Assembly: GCA_001247695.2 (NCBI GenBank)
Contig: LGRX02028747.1
Span: 21,867 to 85,866 of the forward strand
Length of the DNA: 64,000 bases
Reading direction: 5' to 3'
Origin: Cymbomonas tetramitiformis
Lineage: Eukaryota > Chlorophyta > Pyramimonadophyceae > Pyramimonadales > Pyramimonadaceae
Positions 20,701-34,200 of this stretch are shown here, piece by piece (positions within the stretch are counted from its first letter, which is position 1; each line of letters opens with the position of its first letter). Below the pieces are notes generated by a model, which saw nothing but the letters and a program-made list of their open reading frames with translations, searched no databases and was not told where the DNA came from. The position numbers and the translations under genes were made by a program.

Positions 20701-23700
20701 TCGCTGTCACCTCCGAGTCCCGGCTCTGCACTTCTCCGCTGTCACCTCCGAGTCCCGGCTCTGCACTTCTTCTGTCACCTCCCGAGTCCCTGCTCTGCAC
20801 TTCTCCGCCGGTCACCTCCGTCCCGGCTCTGCACTTCCCGCTGTCACCTCCAGTCCTGTCGGCCCGGCTCTGCACTTCCGCTGTCACCTCCGCCGGCTCT
20901 GCACACCTCGAGTCCGGCTCTGCAGCCACCGGCTCTGCACTTCCCGCTCCGCTGTCACCTCCGAGTCCCGGCGGTGCTGCTGCCACCTCCGAGTCCCGGC
21001 TCTGCACTTCTCCGCTGTCACCTCTGAGCCCCGGCTCTGCACTTCTCCGCTGTCACCTCCGGTCACTGACGATACGGCTTCTGTTTTCTTCCGGCTTTGC
21101 TACGCACGCCCAGTGTCATATTTACGGCCAGTGTCATATTTACGGCTAAGCAGTAGTTTAGGTTTCTGCACCGCGAGGTGGAGCTTTGCTGAAACGGCCG
21201 AGTATCTGAAGACTCTACAACAGGCCACGAGGGTTGAAAGGGGTTTCCTTTACAGCCAAACGTCGCTGAAGCGCCACTCACTTTACCGCAACAGCGCTAT
21301 TCGCATCTTTCGCAGCAGCCTCCGATGCCTTGAGCTTAGCGTGCTGATGAAGCAGCGGAATGCGGCTCGTTCTTCAACACGCGGTGTTACACAGCGAGGG
21401 TGCATCACATCACCGTACTAGTGGGTCAACAACTGACCAAGCTGTGCAGTCTGGAGGCGGATAGGACTGTCCATGGTGTGTAGAAGTTGGCTAAGTTTAG
21501 CTGAGTTGACGGCAGCAAAGCTAAGGCGGTAAAGGAGCCCAAGAGACAACAACGCGCGAACGCGCATACTACTTTTAGCAAGCAGCAAGGCAGAGGTTTC
21601 TGGTTAAACTGTACTCTTCAACCAAGGCTGTCATTTGCGACCCGGCCCCCGTTAGTCACTTCCCAAAGCCTCCCCATCGGTTGGCACCGCAAAAAACGTT
21701 TCCAACTGACGTTGACAAAAAGGGACACCGCATAAACCATCCACGATTACAAAATTCCCCTTTTACAAACACCACTACACGGTGCGCTGGTGTCCCATCT
21801 GTATTCTCATGCTGTCGAGTCGACTTCACGGCATACCGCAACGAGCCCCCTTTAGCATCTGGCTGTGTAACTTACAGCTGTTCTCTTTGACACCCGACAT
21901 GGCATCTCACCCTGACCCCCTTGAACATGCGTTTTCCTTTCTTGGCGTTTCCCACATCGACCGATGATTGGGCTTCTCTTGGCCCTTCAGTAAAGGTTCC
22001 CCCTCCAGAGAACTACTTTTGCTGTTCGCGGCTTCACTGAGCTCTTATTGTTTGCATCCCACGGCCCTTCTTGCGACACGCGGCTTGGTGTCGGACGACC
22101 TCCTTCTCCGACAGTCAACTTTGTCCAATAGGGCTGCTGTGTAGACCAGTCTTTGCATCTCACGACTTGCACCTTACTAGGACTGCAAATAACAAAAAGG
22201 GGCGGTTGGCAGAAAGCAATGCCCAGATGGTGGCAACTACTCGCACATTTGATAGAGTTTGTTTTGAATTTGCTTTTGCCTTATTTGTCTCCACCGCAAC
22301 ACCTTGGCGCGTCCTGCTGTGCCTCGGGCACTTGCGTTTTGCTTCCCCCGGCCTTTCCTTGTAGCCTCTCTTGAATCTTGCAGGTTGTGTCACCGTGTCT
22401 CACTCTCGTTATCTGATTACTATTTTCAAGAGTGTGACATTCTGATAAGTGTCCTTGTGGCTGCTGCGTGGCAGGTGATGGATCCAAAGGAGATCTTGAG
22501 CCTCGAAGGATGGGCCCCAGAGGTGATCAACGGGCGGATAGCAATGGTTGGCTTCTTGCTTGCCTTTTTTGGAGAATTAAACACAGGTGCAACACGCCAC
22601 ATGGATCCACTCCAGCCAGGCAGCCTAACACCTGTGTGGGTAAAATGTTCCCAACCAAATATGAGTTCTCAAGACATGCAGAGGGGTGCTTATTCTTTAT
22701 GTTCATCTGTTTTGCTACAATGTGTGTATGATTGACACCTGGCACCAACACACCTGTGGAAGCTGCCTTCGGCTGTTTCAGTTCCAACCTTGCCCCTCAA
22801 AGGCCCCTTGCTGAGAGGCCAAAACATCTGATTCAGTATGTGCCAGTTACAGCAAGGAACCTGTTTTCGATGCTGTCCTTGACACATGCGTTGGCTACCA
22901 TGAAAACCTTGGGACACTTTTTCCCGATTTTAGTGTTAGCTGCTGACTGATCTTCTTTGAAATCTGGTGGCTTTCAGCAAAATCTGGATGTAGGTGCTAT
23001 TCTTGAGTCTACATGATCCATGATGGTGCAGTCAGGAGCATTGGTGCGGAGCGTTGGTATTTTCGAAGTCAGTGACGTATATTCGTTGTGTGGCTGGTTG
23101 GGATGTTGGGCAGGCGACGCATTCACAACACAGCTATTCAGCCACTTTGGAGAATTTCTGAAATGCGCTACGCTATGGACCGCTGCGAGCTTTGCTCCGT
23201 CCTTCCAAAACAGGATGGGGTATTGTGCTGATCCCAAAACTCTGGCCACGAACTCCAGCTGGCAAGCTGCAATTAAGGTAAAACTGTGCTATCAATCTCA
23301 CCCGCCCCGCATCTACAATAGCGGTCCCTTATGTCTTATTGCTAAGAGCACAATGGTTCAGTAGCCCTATTAGGTCATCCCTCGCATTCTAGGCAATGGT
23401 TTGCCCAGAAGATCAAAAGCATAAGAAATCGTTCGCGTGTTTTCTGTCCCATCCTTACCCCAGAGGCAGGTCCCATCTCCTCTACGAATGTCTGCTCTGA
23501 GCTCCTCTTAATCACCGTCAGTTCCAGTGTGCCGAGATGCCGACTATTTCCGGGCTATTAGTTGTAAGTAGTAAGATTGCATTTAAATGAGGTTGCCACT
23601 GACGTCGTATGACTGTTTTTTTGCAGGGGGGGCCAATCCCTGATTATGTTGAGCCCTACTTCACGCCTGATGTTGAGCTTCTGAATGGACGAGTGGCCAT

Positions 23701-23758
23701 GGTTGCGATTGCGCTGATGATTGTCATCGAGACTATCAAGGGCAGTGCTCTGTTTTGA
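17717..23758 (+). CDS. FAS1 (fasciclin) domain fused to LHC/ELIP-like chlorophyll-binding helices
   Basis: Exons: 18077-18359, 19014-19201, 19766-19810, 19979-20104, 22475-22586, 23114-23277, 23627-23758 (350 codons, phases consistent), plus a tentative first exon 17717-17740. The model is about 357 aa. The start is Arg/Ser/Ala-rich (transit-like), then an acidic linker (EAEVEAEPDSDVEAEEAA). A FAS1 domain follows (about residues 64-222: VLTAVAEQAAKNPDLTIFAE, TVLAPTNAAFEAFF, EILTYHMLEG, HQVDTVLVPP). Next come two Exx(N)GR chlorophyll-binding motifs, PEVINGRIAMVGFLLAFF (exon 6) and VELLNGRVAMVAIALMIV (exon 8), with a weaker helix between. The C-terminus is EDT-like KGSALF. LHC-like stress proteins bind pigment in thylakoids, and FAS1 domains mediate protein contacts. 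The sites, not just the domains, support one gene: the exon 5/6 junction is in phase. That 2.4-kb intron holds a minisatellite. The first exon is uncertain. Confidence 0.82.
19250..19510. repeat. Minisatellite in intron of the FAS1-LHC gene (array 1)
   Basis: Five to six copies of a unit containing GGTGTGGAGCGCGGAGTAAGGC followed by TTAAGTCTTGTATTCTTATA in longer copies. It lies within the 19202-19765 intron. Confidence 0.85.
20325..21065. repeat. 35-bp minisatellite in intron of the FAS1-LHC gene (array 2)
   Basis: About 20 copies of a unit with core GAGTCCCGGCTCTGCACTTC and CCGCTGTCACCTCC, many with small deletions, in the 20105-22474 intron. The long open frames here on both strands come from the repeat and are not genes. 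Confidence 0.92.
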
Positions 23759-25247
23759 CATTGATGTCAAATCATGAATCCCCTGGATGAGGCGGCCACC
23801 AAGACTCTCACTAATGGGTTATTGTGATACGTTTCAACTTCATTTTGTTTTGATTTGCTATTGCATGGGTTACACACTTTTATTTGATGTGGTATCATGC
23901 TCCTTGCATTAAAGAGTTGCAGAGCACTTCAGAACTTGCAGTATCTATGCATTTGAACAGCCACAACTTTAACAAAAAATACTTTTTGGACCCGCCGTTT
24001 TGCATGTGACATTTTCTATTTAAAGCCCCCACTATAACATGCACACCCATAACAAAACAGGCACACAAAAATTCCGTCCCCGACTAGTGAGGTACAACTC
24101 GTTCTTATTGCAAATCCAGTATTTCGTACAAGTAAAAAAACAGTCTTCAGGAACCTTCAAGACGGTTTGATTATAACTATTTCATCCAAACAACCGAGTT
24201 CCAAAATACGGCGAAATAATGAACACTGAAACTCCAAAGAAAGACATTGCAAATCCAGAAGGTGCTCGTCACGATTTTGCGTTTAACAATTCATTCATTA
24301 CCACTTTTATTTTAGAGAATCGTTCAATGGGACACGACAGGTGCATGCATGACACTCGTACAGCAGTAAGGCTGCGATATTTTAGGTCTGGTGCAAGCGC
24401 TCTTCGTTAGGTGTGAGAACGAATGGTGTTTCATAAAGTACTTGAGTCCGAAACCAGGTATTCTGCGCTCTGCATTAAGCCACTTGTGGATGGTTGGTAG
24501 ATCCAACACGTGTATGTTATACACATTGAGCAATATCATATGGGCGACACAAGCAAATAACACGACCAATAAGAAGTGTGCTCGTGCGTTAATTTGCGAA
24601 GGACGGACGTGAAGCTTTGCGGCTCATACGCGTTCACGATGGTGGAAGCAAAATGTCTGCTTCCGTAAACTGCACAAGCGACACAGTAAACCGATTGCGA
24701 CAACGTTCTACAATACCATCATCTGACATACTCAAATTGTTGTCATATACAATGGTGAAATCGGTTTTCGGATTGAATGAATATACACCGGTAAAATCCT
24801 GATATCCATGGTGGCAAAGGAACAGGCACTGAGGTAACAAGCATGCCTGTTGACAAAACGCATATCCACGCCTCGAAGAGCGCGCGCACATGTGCATCCG
24901 ATTCAATGAACAATCATTAAATCAACAATCGTGTTTTAAACCGTTCGACAATAGCATTATATTCAAGTACACAGATTCCGGGGAAACAACTGTCGTAATA
25001 CCTCGTGCCGTATACACCATGTCACCAGTGGTCGATGGCGAGTGCCATGCCACCAAACGTATTCAGGTGCATGTGAAACGGTTTACTTTGATGCAATTAA
25101 ATCGTTCATTGTTCACTAATAAATATATAATAGTGTAGGTACGCGGCGCACATATGTGCGCCAATTTCAGTACAGGTGCGCCAGGCGCACGTGTACTAGT
25201 ACTGTATATCTTGAAGATAGCTCCGTGCTTGTCTTGTCGTGCCTCTG
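23759..25247. other. Convergent intergenic region
   Basis: It lies between the stops of the FAS1-LHC gene and VPS41, and is AT-richer than its surroundings. No gene, RNA or repeat is supported. Confidence 0.5.
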
Positions 25248-28200
25248 CTAGAACATCACTGGCGCCTCGCCAGGCTTGCCCGCACTACTCCCACTCATCG
25301 CGCCCGTGCATAACATGCAGTGGAGGTTCGAAGGCACTGCAAACGACTCCGCCCGCTATTGCAAGGTGGCACATACATCCCCCATTTCCCCAATACATTC
25401 ATCAGCCCTCAAACCGAAGTCCACACATCAACTCAGATTGTCTCCGGAAGCTCTGGTACCGTCAAGGTTGAGCAAAGGCGAAACATATGGAATAATGCCC
25501 CACAATGATGGCATAAGCGCAAGCTTCACGCACCCTGTGGGCACTCTACTGGACAGTGAGCATCGCAAGCGGTGCCATGCGCAAGATCCAGGCTCATTTC
25601 AATCATCTTGGGCCATGCAGCAAGCTCACAACATCGGAACAGAAGCACAGAGGGTGATTCCTGAGAGGACGTACTTTGCGGCCCTGCAACTCGTCCGTTG
25701 CCTCAGACTGCGCGCTATGCATGGGTCCACCAGTACCTGTCGCCTCCGATAGGCAGCGCAGGTGATAGCTGTGGGAACAGAAGAAGTATACAGAGGTCCT
25801 CGGAGCCCCAGGGCCCGATGGCTTGAGGGGGTCCACGCATACGCAGCACCGCGCAACACCCCCCATTGGCGCCGCTCCCTGTCCCAGGTAGCCTCCCCCC
25901 TCCCCCCACAAAGATTCCTTTCCAGATGAGTCCATGCACAACACATAACGGCGTTGATGCTCATCCCCGTCCCTTAGTCCCACTTCAGCATGAGCAGTGG
26001 GTGTCAACACCAACCAAAGCACCACCACAATAGAAGATACTGTTGCCAATACCGACCGATATGCCCTGGCACTGAAGGACCCGTGAACGACACAGTGATG
26101 CCCACGTGGCTAGCCGAGCTGAGAGTGGGCGAGGCGAAGGAGGTCCGAGCGCGCGTCGCTGACGAGAGCGCACAAAACACAAGCGCAAGCGCCTTTCGCG
26201 CACGTGGCAACACGAACGACAGCATCCCACGTCCGCCATGCCACATCACCGACGTCTACACCGTGCTTTGCGAGGGAGTCTAACAACGAGCGTCGCGGCG
26301 GTCGGAAGCGCAACTCTAGTCCCGAAACACCGTCTGAAGGCAAAGCAAGTGGAGGTGGCACGGACACCGTGGAGGGGGCAGGGTGTTGAGGTTGTGGTAG
26401 AAGGGGCGGGGCCAAAGGGTTCAGGTTCTACACCTGGCCCGCAGCCGGCGCCTCGTCAAAGTCTTTCTCAAAGCGCACCGCGCGTCGAGCCTCAAAGTGC
26501 AGGCGGGCAGCGAGGGAGGCGCAGTCTGCGCGCAAGATGGCGTTGCAGCCATGGCGGAGCGAGGTCTGGGTGCGGTAGTCCGCCAGGATGCGCACGAGGC
26601 GGTTGCGCAGGTGCGGGATCTCCACGCCCGTGGAGAGCCGCCGCAGCAGCACGAGGGGGTCGATGTACAGGCCTATACGCTCCAGCAACGCCCCAACCAG
26701 CTTCGGATCCTCCAAGCTGTGCACGATCAGCTCCTCCCACAGGTCGTCGTCCTGCTGCCCTTGCACAAAGTCGATCGCCTGCTCGATGTCTCCGAGCTGC
26801 ACCACCCGAAATCGACCCCTTCTTCCTTCGACCCACACCCAACGAGCGCTGCTACAGCCAATCCGGCGCGAGCAGCCGATCCCTTCTTCCTTCGACCCAC
26901 ACCCAACGAGCGCTGCTACAGCCTAGCCGGTGCAGCCAATCCGGCGCGAGCAGCACCCTACCGCTGCAGTCCAATGCATTACGTCACCTTCCCGGCAACA
27001 GTAAACGCAGCCCCAACTGACTTCAACGCTCTTCCCGTCAGATCCCAGTTGAGACCATTGGTGTCCGCCTATGCTGCTCAACGCGGGCCGTCGGATGGAG
27101 CACGCGACAACATGTGATGTACCCGCTGCAGCCCCGCGCCATGGCAGACGTCGATCTGCTACCACCATCGATTCCGGCAAATATGACCGACCCCGAGGGC
27201 GCCGTCACCTGTGCATGACCCATTCTCATCACGAAGCTCAGGCTGGCAAAACCACAGAGCACCGTCCTGTGTGAGCGTATGTGCAGATGGGCGGGAGACG
27301 CGGGGATGGGGGGAGGGGTGCACCTCAGTCATGATGAGAGTGAGGGCCTGGCGCGTGCTGCCCATGCGCCCGAGGATGAACACCATCTCCTTCACCAGCT
27401 TATGCTCGTGGCACACATCGTAGGCGCGCTCCAGGGGGTAGAACTGACTCGACGTCAGGAAGTGCATCAAGCGGGCCGGCTCAAACTCCGCGTACAGCTC
27501 CACCTGCACCGCAACGCGTCCCCCTCAACAGCACACCAGCCGCTCCGAAAGTCCGCTGCAAGTGCCTCCGCAGATTTAGGAGGGGGATGCGCGGATGCGG
27601 CTGGAAGGAGGTGAGGATGGAGGAGGCCAGAGCGCAGGTGAAGGGCGGAGGGTTGGATGGCCAAGGGAGCCTTGCCTGTAGGGAGTGAAAATCGCCCCCT
27701 TCGCTTGGGTCCTTGTCGAATAGCGCATGCAGATACCGGTGCAACATGTAGCGGTGCTCTTTGTCGCCCTCTGCGCCGGCACCTGCGGAACCTTGCCCCG
27801 GCTCCTGCGCCGCCTCTCCCTCCTCCGCACGCGCGCCGCGCCCAGCTAAATCCCAGCGACTTCGTCCACATTCCTTCCGGAGAACTGCAATGTCTCTGCA
27901 GCGCCTTCTTGCACGACGCCTCAGTAAAAATGCAAACAACCCATTTGACAATGCAGCCAGCAGGATGTCATCTGGCTGCACTCTCATAATGCCAGCTGAC
28001 AGGATTGGAGCAGCGTGGAACGTGCCAGCGAAACATACTAATTCTTCCAGCAAATACGAGCGCATCTCGCCGGCACCTGTTGTGCCCTCATTCGATGCCA
28101 CCCCTCACTGTGAAGGGTTGCTGACCCCCTTGGACTCTGCACGAGGGGCCTCGGGTAGCACTTCTAATAGAGCTGGTCGAGGGCATATTCGTACTCCACA

Positions 28201-31200
28201 ACGCCCTGCAAGGGGCGCATGCCCTAATGAGGCCACTGAGAAGTCGCCCTACCATGCTGCCGCTGCCACACCAGTTTGAAGGCAGATGCCACCGGCCCTG
28301 GCAGCGAGGACTGTCTGCGTGCAGGGCTGCTGTCTGCGGAGGAGCAGGACAGCTGTGCTGGCACTGAAGGGCATGCGGACGACAAAGTGATGCCCACGTG
28401 GCTAGCCGAGCTGAAAGAGGGCGAGGCGAAGGAGGGGTGATGAAAGGGGGGCGAGGGGGCTCTTCCGGTTTCCTCGGCCCGACTGCAGAATGTCACCCAC
28501 TAGGGGAATCCGGCCGCCTACCAGGCTGTGCAGGCGGCCGTTCAACTTGGGCGCGCTGGAGGGCAACAGGCCGTGACGCTGCGGAACGATGCCCGCGCAC
28601 ATGGCGGCGGCCCTCGCGAGGCAGTGAAAGCCGAGATCATGTGACCCGACTCCTCCACCATCAACGACTGCCGCGAGGACATGGGGCTCTCGTGCGAGGA
28701 GATGAGTCATGGATCGGAGGGTTCGGGGCATGTGAGTACCCAGTTAATACACCGAGGTCGAGGTGGACGGACGATGGAAGCATGTGTGATCAAACAGATC
28801 CTCTCTTATTGTTTGAGACAGGCGCACAGGAAATGGCTTGCGAGCTTGCTCAACCTGTTTATCATGCATCAGACCAAGATTTCTTTGCTGGATCGGATTC
28901 ACTTCTCCGAATCGGGAATCCTACGTCTTCCCACCGGAAATGGTTCCATCCGAGGAATCCGCAGCTGTGGCCTTGCGCATCTCCACCCGCCCGACCCCGA
29001 GATTCTATGCACTTGCATTGGACTCAATGGACAGCTCTCGACGAGCACATCGACTTGGGAGCTAGTGGGGCTTCTCCTCAGCCAGGGAAATCTCTGTGAA
29101 TGGAACCTTTCCACGGCGGCTGGTGGCAAATCGAGACGTGCGCCAAAGAACTGGGTGTGGCAACGAGACGCAGTTTTGCGTTTGTGTTCCCAGGGAGGCT
29201 CCCGCATCTGCCGGAGGGAAGGCGCGCGGCACGCGATGAATCAGGCGCGCGGCACGCAATGAATTGGGCGTGCGGCAGGCGATGAATTAGGTGCACGGCA
29301 GGCGATGAATTGGGCGCGCGGCAGGGAATGAATTAGGCGCGCGGCAGGCGATGAATTAGACGCGCGGCAGGGAATGAATTCGACCAGCCGAGCCGAGTCC
29401 GTGGCGGGTGGCGGGCACGAGCTAGAGGGCACCTGCAGCTGCGCGACGACAGAAGCCGCGGGTATGAGCGCAGCCTGCTCCACGAGAAGGTCGATTGCGC
29501 GCTCCAAGTCGAGCTGCATCAGGAGCACTGCCTTGTCAGACACCGCCCCGTGCAGCTTGTGCTGCCAATAGCTCACGCACCACCGCCCAAACAGCACCCC
29601 CGCCCCCTCAACGATCTCCCCCATCAGTATCCTCTCATCTCAGACAAGGGCGGAAACTACTTGATCCTATCAAACCATTCCGGCATGAATTAGGCTGCGC
29701 GGGTCGTTTGGAAATGCAGAGCAGCAGCCGCGCGTGCACTCTGGCGCTGCCGATCCAGCGCCGCGTCAGGTCATGCCGGCCCCCGCATGCCTTTCGCCGC
29801 TTCCACGACTCGCGGCGCTGGGCGGCGACACTCCACTCACGCGGCGGCATCTCTCGGGGCGCGTCTCCCCCAACCTGCTCGATGAAATCAAAGAGTCCTG
29901 GGCGCTGCAGCTGCAGGTAGATGCCCAGCGCCCGCTCGCGCTGCCCGTCCGCCATGTACAGCTCCGCTAGCACCTCCTTCAGCACCACCGTGTCTGCCGG
30001 CGTGGCGTTGGCCGCCGCGGAGGATGACGCCAGCCGCCTCTGAACCGCCGTCACCACAGTCGGGATATTGTACAACGACGTGGGCCACTTTCGCACCAGC
30101 TCAAGTAGGCGCGGGTGGTCCGACTGCCATCGCCGCCGCAGCCCCGACCACCACCCACCCCCGTCACCTATGCAGCTTCACGGCAGCGCGCACCTCGCCT
30201 CCCCTAGCCCTCTCAAGTCACTCACGATCTTCGATGACCCCTCCAGTGCAGCCCACTTCACGCATGAGATGCATCCACACCGGCACATCTGAGCCGCATG
30301 CATGCATCGCAACAGCCGGCGCATCCACGCCGCAGCAGGAGCCCAGGAGCACACACCTTGGAGGGCAGGAAGGCGTTTAGGACCACTTCGTACACCTTAT
30401 CGCGCAGCACGGGGGCCTCCGTGGGGATGTACTCTGACAGCACGGGCAGTTGGTGGACCTGCGCGAAGTGGAACACCCACCGCTCCCACGCAGTGGTGTC
30501 CTTCAGCAGCCGGGGGCACAGCGCCGCCGCGCGCTCAAACTGCTTGCCGTCCAGCAAATGCTCCAGGTACGCGCGCCCCACCTGCCATACCCCCCTCCTC
30601 CCCCTGCGCTGCTTACATCAATCACCTCGGCCGTGGATGCTTTCTTCCATGCTTGAGCAGCGCCTTCCTGGGGGCGCCGTGTTGTGCCCAAGGGGGTCTC
30701 CCACAACTGGAGGGGGATACAGAGCGGCCCGGCCTGAGCCAAGTAAAAGCTCAGAGCAGCCGCCAGCTGGCGTGTTGCTGCCACGCCTCGTTCCAGGAGC
30801 GGCGACGGGCATGGCCTGGAAAACTGCTCCTGGGTTTTCATACGGAGGCAACACGCGTGATGGCTCGTTTAAGAGTACGCCCCTCAGCCCCCCCCGCCCC
30901 CGAGGGGGTGCTCGGTGGCAGCAGGATGTCCCGCAGGCCGCGGTGACCCTTTCAGAGCTCACAACGCGTCGCGGTAACCTTATCCTTGGTCCGATTGCCT
31001 TGGCAACCAGATCGCCACAGAATATCCGCTGCACTGCGCGTGCGCGTGTTTATCCTTGGATCACCTTCTTTGACAGCTGGGCCGAGCTACCACACCGCCT
31101 TGGAGAGCCCGTTGCGCTTCCCCAATTGGATGCAGAGGGTCGAAGCTCCTTGGGATGCCCTCGCGCCGGTCATAACCAGCTCCGTGTGCGCCTGCCTCGC

Positions 31201-34200
31201 TTTGGATTCATCGCATGAAAATGTCTGGAGGCTGTGCGCCAAGGGGGGGCGGGGTGCCGTGACAGCTTAGGACGCTTACGTCATCATACAGCTGGCGGCG
31301 GGTCAGCCGTGGGTTGGAATCTGCGGTGCTCAACGCCTCCTCAAATCGACCACGCTCAAGCAGCCACTGCCCATCCGAACCACCTCCCACACGCCAAAAA
31401 GTCAAGCACCATTAATCGCGGAGCGCTCCCTGGTATACCCACTGAACTGCCAGCGCGCGCATGCCGGCATGCATGCAAGGAGGGGGGAAGGAGCACCCTG
31501 TCTCGACACCAAGCCCCCCCCGCTCCATTCCCAAGCTCCCGCTTCACGGACATTGCAAACGAGTGACTGCGGACCGTCCATGAGCAGCAGCGTCACGTCC
31601 AGCCCCCGCCATCGCACATCTAAGTCCGATGCCCCCATGCACTTCGTTCGTGTGGGGCCCTGCTCCGCCCAACCCTCGCAAGCGCTTCAGGGAAGCAGAA
31701 AGGTTCCAGGCGCGGGTAAGTTTGGAGCCCGGGTGGGACTGCACCTGCACACGGTCTTCTGCATCCCGCGGCCGCCCCACCACCACGTCCTTCGGGGACA
31801 CCAAGTAGTACAGCGGCTCCTCCCCCTCAGGCCACCATTGAGCTGCACACAGGCGCCCCCCAGCTCGCCCCCCAGCTCGCTCAGCCCACGCCGCTTGGAA
31901 GGGGCGCACGGAACCCCCAGCAGCAACGCGTCGCAATTGGGGAAATTTAGGCGCCAGCTTGCAGTGCTCTAGACAATCGGCTGCCTCAGCATTCTCTGCA
32001 GGCTGCTGGCGGGGAGGGAACCTGAAGGGCGCATTACCTGCGCTGCTGCCAGCAGGCTGGCCTTCGGAGGCGGCCTTGGGAGTGAGGCCCTGTGGATGGA
32101 GGTAAGAGAGCAAGTAGTCATTGGCTTTGTAGTGCTCGTAGCCATGCACTGCCACACCCCCACAGCCGGCATGCCGCCCCGTGAGGTGCACTGCAGAAGG
32201 CCGAAATTGCCCCTCGTGGAGCGTATTAGCCCGCCCTGCCCTCTTTACCCGCCCGCCCTGCCCCGTTTACCTGCCCCCTATGCCCCCTTTACCCGCCCGC
32301 CATGCCCCATTTACCTGCCCCCTATGCCCCCTTTACCCGCCCGCCATGCCCCATTTACCTGCCCCCTATGCCCCCTTTACCCGCCCGCCATGCCCCATTT
32401 ACCTGCCCCCTATGCCCCCATTACCCGCCTGTCCATGCCCTGTACACGTGCGAGGCACTTATGCCCTGTACACGTGCGAGGCACTTAGTAGTACCACGGC
32501 ATCCGAAGGCGCACGTGCCGGAGGCCTTCCTGCGGCAAGGCTTGCTCTGAGCCTCTGAATCTACGGCTGTGTGAGGGTTTGGAACGACATCCTTCGACGT
32601 GTGAAGCGCCACGTCGGATGCAGAGAGGCCTCGCCAATCTATTTGCGGCACCGTTGGGCTGCGCTGTTGGGGTGGATATCCCCACAGCACCGGAAATGTG
32701 AGGCCCACGCGTGGGCAGCAACCTTCCGCCTGTGCCAGCTTTTACCCGTTCAAGCCCCTTTTACCCGCCCGCCATGTGCCCCCTTCACACGCACCCTTGA
32801 CCGGGAGAGCACCACCTTCCCAGAGCCCTCGCAAGGGTGTCCCGGGCGAAGGATGCCCTGAAAGCGGGCGACACACGTAGCAGTGCCATGGCATCCGCAG
32901 GCGCACGTGCCGGAGGCCTTCCTGCGGCAAGGCTTGCTCTGAGCCTCTGAATCTACGGCTGTGCGAGGGTTTGGAACGACATCCTTCGACGTGTGAAGCG
33001 CCACGTCGGATGCAGAGAGGCCTCGGCCAATCTATTTGCGGCACCGTTGGGCTGCGCTGTTGGGGTGGATATCCCCACAGCGCCGGAAATGTGTGGCCCA
33101 CGCGTGGGCAGCAACCTCCCGCCCGTGCCAGCTTTTACCCGTTCGAGCCCCTTTTACCCGCCCGCCATGTGCCCCCTTCACACGCACCCTTCACCGGGAG
33201 AGCACCACCTTCCCAGAGCCCTCGCAAGGGTGTCCCAGGCGAAGGATGCCCTGAAAGCGGGCGACACACGTAGCAGTGCCATGGCATCCGCAGGCGCACG
33301 TGCCGGAGGCCTTCCTGCGGCGGAGCTTGCTCTAAGCCTCTGAATCTACGGCTGTGCGAGGGTTTGGAACGACATCCTTCGACGTGTGAAGCGCCACGTC
33401 GGATGCAGAGAGGCCTCGCCAATCTATTTGCGGCACCGTTGGGCTGCGCTGTTGGGGTGGATATCCCCACAGCGCCGGAAATGTGAGGCCCACGCGTGGG
33501 CAGCAACCTTCCGCCCGTGCCAGCTTTTACCCGTTCAAGCCCCTTTTACCCGCCCTCCATGTGCCCCCTTCACACGCACCCTTCACCGGGAGAGCACCAC
33601 CTTCCCAGAGCCCTCGCAAGGGTGTCCCAGGTGAAGGATGCCCTGAAGGCGGGCGACACACGTAGCAGTGCCACGGCATCCGAAGGCGCACGTGCCGGCG
33701 AGCATCTGAATCTACGGCTGTGTGAGGGTTTGGAACGACATCCTTCGACGTGTGAAGCGCCACGTCGGATGCAGAGAGGCCTCGCCAATCTATTTGCGGC
33801 ACCGTTTGGGCTGCGCTGTTGGGGTGGATATCCCCACAGCGCTGGAAATGTGTGGCCCACGCGTGGGCAGCAACCTTCCGCCCGTGCCAGCTTTCACCCG
33901 TTCAAGCCCCTTTTACCCGCCCGCCATGTGCCCCCTTCACACGCACCCTTGACCGGGAGAGCACCACCTTCCCAGAGCCCTCGCAAGGGTGTCCCAGGTG
34001 AAGGATGCCCTGAAGGCGGGCAACACATGTAGCAGTGCCACGGCATCCGAAGGCGCACGTGCCGGCGAGCATCTGAATCTACGGCTGTGTGAGGGTTTGG
34101 AACGACATCCTTCGACGTGTGAAGCGCCACGTCGGATGTAGAGAGGCCTCGCCAATCTATTTGCGGCACCGTTTGGGCTGCGCTGTTGGGGTGGATATCC

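Noticed and set aside
20095..21421. Long overlapping open frames (up to about 410 codons) of Pro/Ser/Leu-rich peptide
   Set aside because: They are translations of the 35-bp minisatellite in the intron of the FAS1-LHC gene and exist in several frames and on both strands.
26238..31972. Plus-strand open frames of 200-300 codons
   Set aside because: They are antisense shadows of GC-rich VPS41 exons and introns on the minus strand. The minus strand shows continuous family homology.
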